Positions 31,422 to 40,532 of a stretch of DNA of 64,000 bases are shown one piece after another (within the stretch, counting starts at the first letter, position 1; each line of letters begins with the position of its first letter). A program made the translations under genes and the position numbers. The DNA is from Solimonas sp. (GTDB lineage: Bacteria; Pseudomonadota; Gammaproteobacteria; Nevskiales; Nevskiaceae). The stretch spans positions 32,751-96,750 of the forward strand of contig JASBRP010000010.1 in the NCBI GenBank assembly GCA_030149365.1, written 5' to 3'. The notes under the pieces were generated by a model. That model was not told the DNA's origin and searched no databases. It worked only from the letters and a program-made list of their open reading frames with translations.

Positions 31422-33386
31422 CTAGTCCAGAAGGTCTTCAAGTTGTACAGAGATGTATGCAAGTAATTTGGACTTTGCCTCTTCGAATCGAATCGATGAA
31501 ATTTTTGCGATCTCCTCAAGAAACTTCTTCTTGTCGTCCGCGTTGCCCGATTTTTGAAGGGCCCGCAGATGCTCTATCTCCGCTTCATCCTGAATAACTT
31601 CCATGTAGTTATTCTTATAAAACTTAATTAGCTGATCCCTGAGAGTAGACAGGTATGCCGACGCCGCCTGCCGGGCTATCGATCGGAGGGCCGTAGTTAA
31701 TGATTGCTTCAGTGGTGATTCGAGCTTTGTCCCTCGGAGCTTCTCTAGCGCGTTAATCGAAGCGTCGATGGCCACCTTCATGCTCAGAGAACTAAGCATT
31801 AAATTTAGCCAACCCTGTTTAATCTCTCCGCCTTTGAAGTTCGCTCTCTCTCCCTGCCAAAGCATGTGCTGAGTAAACGTACTACTGCCCAGAAATTGCA
31901 TGTCATGCGGGACAATGGTCTTCTCGAAGGCAGCCACGACCATATGTGCCGCCTCGCCAGGCAGAACGCCATGCTTAATGAGATCGCGGCTAACGACTAT
32001 CCAGGATCGAATAAAGGCTTGCTGGAAGACGGCCAATCTACTGGTTTTCGGCTGGTCCGCCTCAATGTCTTTAAACAAAGATGTATAGGCCAGCTTAGTT
32101 TCCGGCATCGCGATGGCATTAATGTCAGAGGGAATTTGGTGTTGCACAATCATCTTATGAACGAGATCAAACTCCGGCTTATCTCCTCTTTTCCTTTCAA
32201 CGGCCAGGCGCTGCATCCTGTCCCTCATATGCGATATCAACTTGGCATATGGAGAGAACTCTGTAAAAAGAACGGATAGAGGTTTAGCGACATACTCGGC
32301 GATCTGCTTGTAAATAACTTCATCGACAGCGCCACCAGAAACCTCCCTAGCAACAGCATCAATATCAAAGTCCTCATCCAGATCCAAAAGCCGTTCTTGA
32401 ACAGCAGGAAGCTGAAGTATGGTTGATGCAACTCTTGGAACAAAAAGGCTTGCACTAAGTGCATCAACTATTATGGAAACGGAGGTAATGCTGTAAGGTC
32501 GATTAATCTGGCCGGCTTTTTTATCATCGTGGATATTCCATTCTAAGTGATGGAGCTTGCTGTACCCGGCCGTCTCATCGTCTTTCCAACGCTCTGCAAA
32601 TGCCCTTACTGCTTCAGCAGCATAGGATCTATCATCGAGCAGCTGGAGGAAATGACCACTAACCCTTTTTGCCTCGTTATTTACGGTTATGAATAGATCT
32701 CGAAGATCTTCTAGGCCTGATTTCGTAGCGCCAACAGCAAACGGCGAAAACACAATGCATATGGGCACTTCGATCCCTTCTACAACGCTCTTCGACTCTT
32801 CGGAGTCATAGAGGCCGGAAAGAGCTTTGTATCGATGCTGACCATCGATAACAACCAGCGAGGATCGAGAAGAATTCAGCTCAAGGTGAGCGCCAAAGTC
32901 ATAGTAGAAGAAGGGTTTGCCAAGATCTGAAAATTTGGGAAGCTTCTCATTCTCTACACTACTTCCCCAAAGCTTTAGCCTGAACAGATTTCCATCCCAT
33001 GTAACTGTTATCGATGTACCGTTGTCGCTGTCCTCCTGAACGGGCACATCTTGAAAGAATTCCTGGATCTCTCCCGTCAGGTCTTTGTTAATAATCGAAA
33101 CCAGCAATGGCGCAAAAAAAACCGATCGGCCCTGGCTTTCCACAACGTAGTCCCGAATGTCGGCAACGTGACTAACATTCACATCGCGTTGAATCATCTG
33201 AGAGAACTTAATTTTTTGAATTGGCAGCGCGTCTGCCGCAACCTGCAACGTATTCTTAAGACGACTAATCGGAACCGTCGTCATAAAATAGAAAGCCGGA
33301 TGACTCGCCTTGGTCCTGAATCGACCGAAGGTACCCCGGAACTTCGCATCGAAAACGTCAGTCGGCGCTTTAAACATCGCTTCCAT
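31422..33386 (-). CDS. DGQHR-domain protein (DndB-like, 654 aa)
   Basis: SSLVVIDGQHRYKALSGLYDSEES ... LFITVNNEAKRVSGHFLQLLDDRS. Confidence 0.85.
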   Translation of the reverse strand: MEAMFKAPTDVFDAKFRGTFGRFRTKASHPAFYFMTTVPISRLKNTLQVAADALPIQKIKFSQMIQRDVNVSHVADIRDYVVESQGRSVFFAPLLVSIINKDLTGEIQEFFQDVPVQEDSDNGTSITVTWDGNLFRLKLWGSSVENEKLPKFSDLGKPFFYYDFGAHLELNSSRSSLVVIDGQHRYKALSGLYDSEESKSVVEGIEVPICIVFSPFAVGATKSGLEDLRDLFITVNNEAKRVSGHFLQLLDDRSYAAEAVRAFAERWKDDETAGYSKLHHLEWNIHDDKKAGQINRPYSITSVSIIVDALSASLFVPRVASTILQLPAVQERLLDLDEDFDIDAVAREVSGGAVDEVIYKQIAEYVAKPLSVLFTEFSPYAKLISHMRDRMQRLAVERKRGDKPEFDLVHKMIVQHQIPSDINAIAMPETKLAYTSLFKDIEADQPKTSRLAVFQQAFIRSWIVVSRDLIKHGVLPGEAAHMVVAAFEKTIVPHDMQFLGSSTFTQHMLWQGERANFKGGEIKQGWLNLMLSSLSMKVAIDASINALEKLRGTKLESPLKQSLTTALRSIARQAASAYLSTLRDQLIKFYKNNYMEVIQDEAEIEHLRALQKSGNADDKKKFLEEIAKISSIRFEEAKSKLLAYISVQLEDLLD

Positions 33387-33412
33387 AGATCACCTAGTTG
33401 CCGTTTGAATAG

Positions 33413-34051
33413 TTAAGCCAGCGAAATCCGCGGCCGAAGAAACGCTTGAGTTGCTCGCTCTGCACATAACACCGCCCTTCTCGGCACATCCAAGGGACGG
33501 ACTATAAATTTTAGATCAGACCACGATACCTTTAGCTCCTTCAGTCGGCCTGAGAATTGAGTGGCTCCAGACATATGTTGACGGAGACGCTCCTGAAAGG
33601 TTTGACTGGCTGTCATCCCGACATATATCGGTTGCGATAAATCCAATGTGTAGCGCAAGACCATTGCCGCAGCTTTAACGGCATCGACCCCGCCACCGAG
33701 TTCACTAATCACTTGCGCCAGATAAGTCGCATGCACGCCTTCCGGACTGGGTTGCGCGGTCACGGAGTAGGAAGTTCGCAGATGTGGTGCCTGCTCCGTA
33801 GCGATTTGGCCCAAAAGAATGCTGCTACGACTTAAGGCTAGATTGAGCCGCTCCGCCCTTCGTAGCAAGTCAGTGGTTAGGAGCTTGCAATCCCTCTCCG
33901 GCAGAAGTCCGAGCCTCACATCATTCGGCAGCGATAAGCGGAACGCATAAATCCCAAAATTGTCATCCGGGACATTATCCGCCTCTCCAGGCAACTCAAA
34001 AATATGTTCTGCGCTCATGTCGCACGCATGCCCTCTGGAAGACTCATACAA
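33413..34051 (-). CDS. GIY-YIG-like domain protein
   Basis: LDLSQPIYVGMTASQTFQERLRQHMSG...LDVPRRAVLCAERATQAFLRPRISLA resembles GIY-YIG core with terminal RP. Confidence 0.6.
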   Translation of the reverse strand: MYESSRGHACDMSAEHIFELPGEADNVPDDNFGIYAFRLSLPNDVRLGLLPERDCKLLTTDLLRRAERLNLALSRSSILLGQIATEQAPHLRTSYSVTAQPSPEGVHATYLAQVISELGGGVDAVKAAAMVLRYTLDLSQPIYVGMTASQTFQERLRQHMSGATQFSGRLKELKVSWSDLKFIVRPLDVPRRAVLCAERATQAFLRPRISLA

Positions 34052-34090
34052 CTAAAATATCTCTGCCGGAGACGACTCGCGCTTGGGCAG

Positions 34091-35224
34091 CTATAGCAAG
34101 GACTCGATACGGTGAGCTAATAAGTCCCAAGGCACTTCAGGCGTAGCGTGACTCCAGCTAATGCGGACACACGCGTTGGCGGCATCAGGGGACATACCCA
34201 TCGCTGTAAGCACGTGGCTTGGTGAATAGCTAGCCGAGGTGCAGGCAGATCCATTTGAGATAGCTACCAGGTCCTTCAAGGCGACAATCAACGCCTCAGA
34301 ATCCAAGCCGGCGAAGGACAGATTGAGCACGTGAGGTTCCACATTCGCTACACTTCCCGAGATTTGCGGAGAAAGCCGCGACAGGGCCGCGATGGCCTGC
34401 TGGCGAACCTCGAGATTCTTATTCCTTCGAGCTACATTATCCCGCTCTGCAAGAGCACTTGCTTCGCCTAGTGCTGCAATCAATGCGACCGGCAATGTGC
34501 CGGGACGCAGCCCACGCTCCTGTCCTCCACCAAAAAGGATCGGGCGCAGGGGAATCTTTTCGTATCCTCGACGGCGGGCGATCAAAGCGCCAACACCCTT
34601 AGGGCCATAGATCTTATGCCCACTAATACTGATGAGATCTAGGCGGGAATTCCGCAATGGCTCAATGTCCTTACCGAAGCCTTGGGCTGCATCGGTATGC
34701 AGGAACGCTGGGTGGTCCTCCATGACGGCGCAGATGGAAGCAAGTGGCTGACGAATGCCCGTCTCGTTGTTCACCTGCATCAACGACACCAATAGTGTGT
34801 CTTCGCGAAGTGCCCCTTCCAGATCTGCCGGGTCCACCTCACCGCTGCTTCCCACAGGGAGTGTTGTTACCTCAAATCCTTCTCGCGCCAGGGCCTCCAC
34901 AGGCTCCAATACGGCCTTATGCTCAATAGCAGAGGTAATGATATGTCGCCGTCCACTCGCCGCACCTTCCTCGCGGAGGCCAAGAATCGCGAGGTTGTTG
35001 CTTTCCGTCGCGCCACTAGTAAACACCACCTCCTCACGGCGGCATTGCACCACTGATGCGAGCTGATCACGGGCTCGCTGGACTGCCTGTTTAGCGCGAG
35101 CACCATATTCGTGCGTCCGGCTCCCCTCATTCCCATACTCGAGTGTCAGGTATTTCAACAAAATGTCGCGCACAGACGGCTCTAACGGCGTAGTCGCGTT
35201 GCAATCGAGGTAGATGGGGGCCAC
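34091..35224 (-). CDS. dndA: Cysteine desulfurase (DndA/IscS-like)
   Basis: MAPIYLDCNATTPLEPSVRDILL...VFTSGATESNNLAILG...ISGHKIYGPKGVGALIARR...GSACTSASYSPSHVLTAMG; divergent from dndB. Confidence 0.9.
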   Translation of the reverse strand: MAPIYLDCNATTPLEPSVRDILLKYLTLEYGNEGSRTHEYGARAKQAVQRARDQLASVVQCRREEVVFTSGATESNNLAILGLREEGAASGRRHIITSAIEHKAVLEPVEALAREGFEVTTLPVGSSGEVDPADLEGALREDTLLVSLMQVNNETGIRQPLASICAVMEDHPAFLHTDAAQGFGKDIEPLRNSRLDLISISGHKIYGPKGVGALIARRRGYEKIPLRPILFGGGQERGLRPGTLPVALIAALGEASALAERDNVARRNKNLEVRQQAIAALSRLSPQISGSVANVEPHVLNLSFAGLDSEALIVALKDLVAISNGSACTSASYSPSHVLTAMGMSPDAANACVRISWSHATPEVPWDLLAHRIESLL

Positions 35225-35234
35225 GGCGCTCCCT

Positions 35235-35268
35235 ATGTACGTTTTATTCTGGTTGATTTAACATACAT
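35235..35268. promoter_or_regulatory. Inverted repeat in dndA/dndB divergent promoter region
   Basis: ATGTACGTT-N16-AACATACAT, 1 mismatch between arms. Confidence 0.45.
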
Positions 35269-35298
35269 GCCGCCAGAATTTGACGGACATGACCTGCC

Positions 35299-36444
35299 AT
35301 GCCGCGCAACTCCTCTCCAGGTTCACGTACAGGCGGCCCCATTATGGCGGGTTCCTCGGACGTAAGCACCCAGCCCACCCTGACATTTCCTGTCATCCGA
35401 GGGATTCAGGCCCATCGCGAGTACTACGTGGCGATGTGGACTCTCCGGATGCTGCGCCAGATCTCGATTTTTAATGAGGACGAGCTTTCTCCGGAGCTGC
35501 GGGCGCAGCGGACCCTTAACACTGCGCGGGTGCCGGAGATTTGCGATTACATCCTTGGAAATCCTGAGGACTATGTCTTCTCGGCACTTACGGTCTCCAT
35601 CGACTCGGACGTGCATTTCGAGGCACTCCCCGGACAGGACAAGCTGGGGCTCCTCCAGGTGCCGATGGATGCAAGATTCATCATTAACGACGGACAACAT
35701 CGGCGTGCGGCCATTATTAGGGCCCTCGAACAGCGCCCGGAGCTTGGTCACGAATCCATCGCCGTGGTGTTCTTCCTCGACATTGGCCTAGAGCGTTGCC
35801 AGCAGATGTTTGCCGACCTAAACCGGCATGCGATACGGCCCAGCCGCTCTTTGGGCCTCCTATACGACCACCGCAACGACAAGGCTCAGCTAGCCAAGTT
35901 AGTCGTGATGAAGTCAGATTTCTTTCGGGAAATCGTAGATATGGAGCGATCATCCCTGGCAAAGCGCTCGCGGAAGCTTTTCACGCTATCGGCCTTCCAC
36001 AATGCGTGCGCGGATCTCGTCAGCGGGCTGGCCACGGGGGATCTAAATGAAGATGCAGACCTGGCCCGCGAGTACTGGGATGCTGTGTCAAAGCACTTTC
36101 CAGCTTGGGGACAGGTTAGGGAAAATCGCCTTTCGGCCAGTGAGGTTCGCGATGGTTACATCCATTCGCACGGCATCGCGCTTCAGGCTCTCGGCAAGGC
36201 AGGAAACACCTTACTGCACGAACACAAGGCGAATTGGAAGCAAAAGCTTAAGAAGCTGGAGACCATTGATTGGTCTCGCAACAATGCCCGCGTTTGGGAG
36301 GGCCGCGCGCTTATTGGCGGCAAGGTTTCCAAAGTCACCACAAATGTCTTGTTGACTACCAACATCATTAAGCAGGCCCTGTCACTGCCGCTAAGCGCAG
36401 ACGAACAACAGGTTGAGTCCGCGAATCTTAAGGGGCGCCACTAG
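35299..36444 (+). CDS. dndB: DNA sulfur modification protein DndB
   Basis: FPVIRGIQAHREYYVAMWTLRMLRQISIFNEDELSPELRAQRTLNTARVPEICDYIL...FIINDGQHRRAAI; followed by dndCDE. Confidence 0.9.
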   Translation: MPRNSSPGSRTGGPIMAGSSDVSTQPTLTFPVIRGIQAHREYYVAMWTLRMLRQISIFNEDELSPELRAQRTLNTARVPEICDYILGNPEDYVFSALTVSIDSDVHFEALPGQDKLGLLQVPMDARFIINDGQHRRAAIIRALEQRPELGHESIAVVFFLDIGLERCQQMFADLNRHAIRPSRSLGLLYDHRNDKAQLAKLVVMKSDFFREIVDMERSSLAKRSRKLFTLSAFHNACADLVSGLATGDLNEDADLAREYWDAVSKHFPAWGQVRENRLSASEVRDGYIHSHGIALQALGKAGNTLLHEHKANWKQKLKKLETIDWSRNNARVWEGRALIGGKVSKVTTNVLLTTNIIKQALSLPLSADEQQVESANLKGRH

Positions 36445-36467
36445 GGCCCTACTTTCCGAGCAATTTC

Positions 36468-38114
36468 ATGACTAAGCGAGAGGCGCCGATCAAAACGCCA
36501 CAGGCGGTTGATCCAACACCACTGAGCGCAATAACCAGTGGAGGAAAAAAAGCCGGGAAAGGTGCCAGCATCACAGGCACCAAGCGCGCATCGGCATTCG
36601 ATGAGCTTGGCTACAGAAAAACGATTGAGCAGCTCCTAGAAGAGATTCGAGAAATCTACCGGCTTGACGATGTGCCGTGGATTATCGGCTACTCCGGGGG
36701 CAAGGATTCCACGGCCACACTGCAGTTGATCTGGAACGCTCTGCAGGGCTTGCCGCTGGAGCAACGACACAAGCCCATTTTTGTAATCTCCACTGACACC
36801 TTAGTGGAGAACCCAATCGTTTCTTCTTGGGTTCGCTCCTCACTCCGCACGATGTCGGCGGCCGCTCAGAGCCAGCAGCTACCCATACGCCCTGAGCTCT
36901 TGCATCCTAAGGTTGAGGACTCCTTCTGGGTAAACCTGATTGGACGCGGCTATCCGGCGCCGCGCCCAAAATTCCGCTGGTGCACCGAGCGGCTAAAGAT
37001 TCGCCCTTCGAACAAATTCATTCTGGATCTCGTAGCCGAGAACGGCCAGGCGATCTTGTGTCTTGGAGCCCGAAGCGAAGAAAGTGCGGCCCGCGCCAAG
37101 GTTCTGGCCCGCAATACCAAATACCGCGTGCGAGATCGCTTGAGCCCCAGCGCCACCCTACCTGGCTGCCAGATTTATACACCGGTTGAAGCCTGGACCA
37201 GCGATGATATTTGGTTTTATCTCAACAATGAAAAAAATCCGTGGGGCGCTAGCAACAAGGAGTTGATGGGCATGTACGCGGGGGCGACCGCCGATGGCGA
37301 ATGCCCCTTGGTGGTGGACACCTCCACCCCCAGTTGCGGCGACTCTCGATTCGGCTGTTGGGTATGCACTCTCGTCGAAAAAGACAAATCGATGACAGCC
37401 ATGATCCAGAATGACGCCGAAAAGGAGTGGATGATGCCGCTTCTCGATCTGCGTAACGCGCTCGACTTTCGCAACAATGCCGTCGCTGACGAGACGTCCA
37501 GCGATCACCATCTGCGCGACTTTCGACGAATGGGTGGCGCAGTCGTTCTCATGGCAGACGGAAACCCAGTCCCTGGCCCCTACACTCAGTCGGCTCGAGC
37601 CGACTGGCTAAGCCGACTGCTTAAGGCGCAAAGCTACATCCGCAAGAATGGTCCCAAGGACGTCGCTGACTTGGAGCTGATAACGCTCAATGAGCTACAA
37701 GAGATTCGGCGCCTTTGGATCACAGAGAAACATGAGCTTGAGGATCTTCTTCCCAAAATCTATCAAGCCAGCACCGGCAAGGCCTACCCAGGAGCCGCGC
37801 TGGACGACAACCTTTTGCTCGGTGAGACAGAGTTTAAATTGCTTGCGGAAATTTGCGGAGAAGACCGCTTACATTATGAGCTTGCCAGGGAGCTCCTGGG
37901 CCTAACCCAGCAGCAGCGCTTCTCTGGGCGCCGCTCCGGCTTGTACGACCAAATTGAGAAAGCCTTCCGACGCCACTTTTTTGACGACAAGGACGACGCG
38001 GTGTCCAGGGCACGCCGGCGCGCCGACCACAAAGCCAAGCGAACTTCGCAGCGGCAGACGGGGACCGTGACCGCCACCGAGGGCCATTCGCCCTCCGAAG
38101 ATCTCGAAGCATGA
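36468..38114 (+). CDS. dndC: DNA phosphorothioation protein DndC (PAPS-reductase-like PP-loop)
   Basis: DVPWIIGYSGGKDSTATLQLIWNAL; KFRWCTERLKIRPSNKFI; FGCWVCTLVEKDKSM. Confidence 0.93.
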   Translation: MTKREAPIKTPQAVDPTPLSAITSGGKKAGKGASITGTKRASAFDELGYRKTIEQLLEEIREIYRLDDVPWIIGYSGGKDSTATLQLIWNALQGLPLEQRHKPIFVISTDTLVENPIVSSWVRSSLRTMSAAAQSQQLPIRPELLHPKVEDSFWVNLIGRGYPAPRPKFRWCTERLKIRPSNKFILDLVAENGQAILCLGARSEESAARAKVLARNTKYRVRDRLSPSATLPGCQIYTPVEAWTSDDIWFYLNNEKNPWGASNKELMGMYAGATADGECPLVVDTSTPSCGDSRFGCWVCTLVEKDKSMTAMIQNDAEKEWMMPLLDLRNALDFRNNAVADETSSDHHLRDFRRMGGAVVLMADGNPVPGPYTQSARADWLSRLLKAQSYIRKNGPKDVADLELITLNELQEIRRLWITEKHELEDLLPKIYQASTGKAYPGAALDDNLLLGETEFKLLAEICGEDRLHYELARELLGLTQQQRFSGRRSGLYDQIEKAFRRHFFDDKDDAVSRARRRADHKAKRTSQRQTGTVTATEGHSPSEDLEA

Positions 38115-40084
38115 TCATTGACTCAATAACGTTGCAGAATTTCGGGGTCTATCGCGGCACTCAATCAGCCGTTCTTACCCCAGAACCTGGCAAGCCGATC
38201 ATATTGTTTGGAGGCATGAACGGCGGCGGCAAGACCACCATGCTCGATGCAGTTCAGCTTGCGCTTTATGGGCCGCGAGCACGCATATCAAATCGTGGCA
38301 ACCTTTCTTACAAGGAGTATCTGCGCGAAGCGATGCATCGCGCTGCTCCACCCGAGGAAGGCGCGGGCGTCGTGCTGGAGTTCCGACGGCTGGTAAATGG
38401 TCAGTTCCAGTCCTTTCGTATAAGCCGGAACTGGTTTTCGACCGCCAAGGGCATAGAGGAGAACACGGAGGTTTCGCAGAACGGCGTAACTGATCCTGAA
38501 GCGGCTAGCCAATGGGACGAGACAATCGATGCTTATCTACCTAACAGCATCGCTCACCTCTTCTTCTTCGACGGTGAACAAATCATGGACTTGGCTGAAG
38601 CCGAGCATGCCGCGGATATCCTTCGGACAGCGATCCACTCCTTGCTCGGCCTGGATCTTGTTGACAGGCTTGAAACTGACCTGAAGGTTTTTGAGCGCCG
38701 CAAGCGTGCCGAAGAACTGGACCCTTCTGCCGCTGCCGAGCTTGTCCATCTGCGCGCCCAGTTGGAACAGTTAGATTCTGAACAAGCACAGATCGCAGCC
38801 GATGAGGCCGCCCTGGTAAATCAAGTTGGGCGACTCTCCAAAGAGGTCAGCTTAAAGGAGGCGCACTTTCGCTCAGAAGGCGGAGAGCTTTTTGATAAGC
38901 GCGCAGAACTAGACCGGCGCTTGGCAGAGGTCCGTCAAGAAAAGCTCCGCACTGAGGCACAACTAAGGGAGCTCGCCGCGGGCATGCTACCCCTGGCGAT
39001 GCTGCGCTCCGAGCTCAATGCACTACATCGATTGGCTGATCACGAAGAAGACATTAAGCGCGCCAGAACCGTTTTGACTGTCCTCCAGAGGCGCGATCAG
39101 AATCTGATCAGACAGCTGACCAATGAGGGGCTCTCTGCCAAGGCCCTCGCGACCGTATCGACCGTAATGAAGGACGACCAGAAGCGCCGAAAAGCCGATG
39201 CGGATGGTGAGCTGTACTTAGGGGCTTCCGGAGATCTTCCGGCTCAGCTCGAATGGATCGAAGCCTCTCCATTAACAAGTGCTGAGCATCAGGCCCGATC
39301 GCTAGTAAAGGCGATTGGCAGCTTTGACGAGAAGATCCTAAAGGTTGAACGAGACCTCGAACGCGTTCCGTCAACGGAGCGGATCGAGGCGATTAAGGCT
39401 GAGCTCAACGCGCTCAGCGGATCCCGCGAGCGAAAGGCAGCTGAATTAGAAGTTCTCCGATCGCGGCAAGCCGCGCTTTCAAAGACCCGACAGTCCCTTG
39501 AGGCACGCTTAGACCGAACCGATCAAGAGCATTTTGATCATCAGGCCACAGCGGACGACAAGGCTCGCTTCCTGCGTCACTCAATCAAAGTTAGGTCTAC
39601 ACTGGACGCACTTCGTGGACGCGTAGTTGAGCAGCACGCCGAGCGGATGCAAACCCTGATCCTTGACGCATTCCACCAGCTGCTGAGAAAGAGCGACTTG
39701 GTTTCCGCCATACAGATTGACCCCGAATCCTTCAGCATCACTCTGAAGGATGCCAAGCGACAGCCCCTGCCTTTCAGCCGCCTTTCTGCAGGTGAACGAC
39801 AGCTTCTTGCCACTTCTCTTCTTTGGGGACTCGCTCGTGCATCTGGCAGGCCCATTCCTACCATGATTGACACACCGCTGGGCCGCCTCGATTCAACTCA
39901 TCGAATGCATCTTGCAAGCCGCTACTTCCCGAACGCATCGCATCAGGTTGTTTTACTTTCCACTGACGAAGAATTGGTTGATGAAGACTTGTCGGCCATT
40001 CAGCCCTTTGTCTCAAGAACCTATCTCTTAAAGCATGATGATCGACAAGGAACCACGCGAATTGAGAAGGGGTACTTCCAGTGA
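38111..40084 (+). CDS. dndD: DNA phosphorothioation ATPase DndD (SMC-like)
   Basis: IILFGGMNGGGKTTMLDAVQLALYGPRA; coiled coil; LSAGERQLLATSLLWGLAR; position in dnd operon. Confidence 0.93.
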   Translation: MIIDSITLQNFGVYRGTQSAVLTPEPGKPIILFGGMNGGGKTTMLDAVQLALYGPRARISNRGNLSYKEYLREAMHRAAPPEEGAGVVLEFRRLVNGQFQSFRISRNWFSTAKGIEENTEVSQNGVTDPEAASQWDETIDAYLPNSIAHLFFFDGEQIMDLAEAEHAADILRTAIHSLLGLDLVDRLETDLKVFERRKRAEELDPSAAAELVHLRAQLEQLDSEQAQIAADEAALVNQVGRLSKEVSLKEAHFRSEGGELFDKRAELDRRLAEVRQEKLRTEAQLRELAAGMLPLAMLRSELNALHRLADHEEDIKRARTVLTVLQRRDQNLIRQLTNEGLSAKALATVSTVMKDDQKRRKADADGELYLGASGDLPAQLEWIEASPLTSAEHQARSLVKAIGSFDEKILKVERDLERVPSTERIEAIKAELNALSGSRERKAAELEVLRSRQAALSKTRQSLEARLDRTDQEHFDHQATADDKARFLRHSIKVRSTLDALRGRVVEQHAERMQTLILDAFHQLLRKSDLVSAIQIDPESFSITLKDAKRQPLPFSRLSAGERQLLATSLLWGLARASGRPIPTMIDTPLGRLDSTHRMHLASRYFPNASHQVVLLSTDEELVDEDLSAIQPFVSRTYLLKHDDRQGTTRIEKGYFQ

Positions 40085-40485
40085 TGAAAGCCCCGATTGA
40101 AACCATCCGCATTAGTCAGCAAGGCAAAGATCAGCTGATCAAGCTGCGTCGAAACACAGGCATTGAGCACTGGAACGTGCTTTGCCGCTGGGCATTTTGC
40201 GCATCACTCCGTGATCCGAAAGCCCCTACCGCTTTCTCCGATAAGCTGGAGGGCGGCGTTGAAATGACGTGGAAGGTGTTCGCTGGCGAGCATGCCGATC
40301 TTTATGCTGGATTGACGCGCATGCGAGCCAAAGAAGACGGATGGGCGGGCAGCGAGGAGGAGATTGGCCAGTATTTGCGCGCTCACCTACATCGAGGCCT
40401 CAATTTTTTATCTTCTGGAACAGCCACGAAATCTCTGGCGGAGCTATGTTCAAAGTGGATCACGGAACCTAAGGCTAAGCGCTAA
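40084..40485 (+). CDS. dndE: DNA sulfur modification protein DndE
   Basis: MKAPIETIRISQQGKDQLIKLRRNTGIEHWNVLCRWAFCASLRDP; small basic protein overlapping dndD stop. Confidence 0.9.
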   Translation: MKAPIETIRISQQGKDQLIKLRRNTGIEHWNVLCRWAFCASLRDPKAPTAFSDKLEGGVEMTWKVFAGEHADLYAGLTRMRAKEDGWAGSEEEIGQYLRAHLHRGLNFLSSGTATKSLAELCSKWITEPKAKR

Positions 40486-40532
40486 CCCGCCGTCATATCT
40501 AGAAGCGCTCGGATGGTGGAGGTATCGACCCT

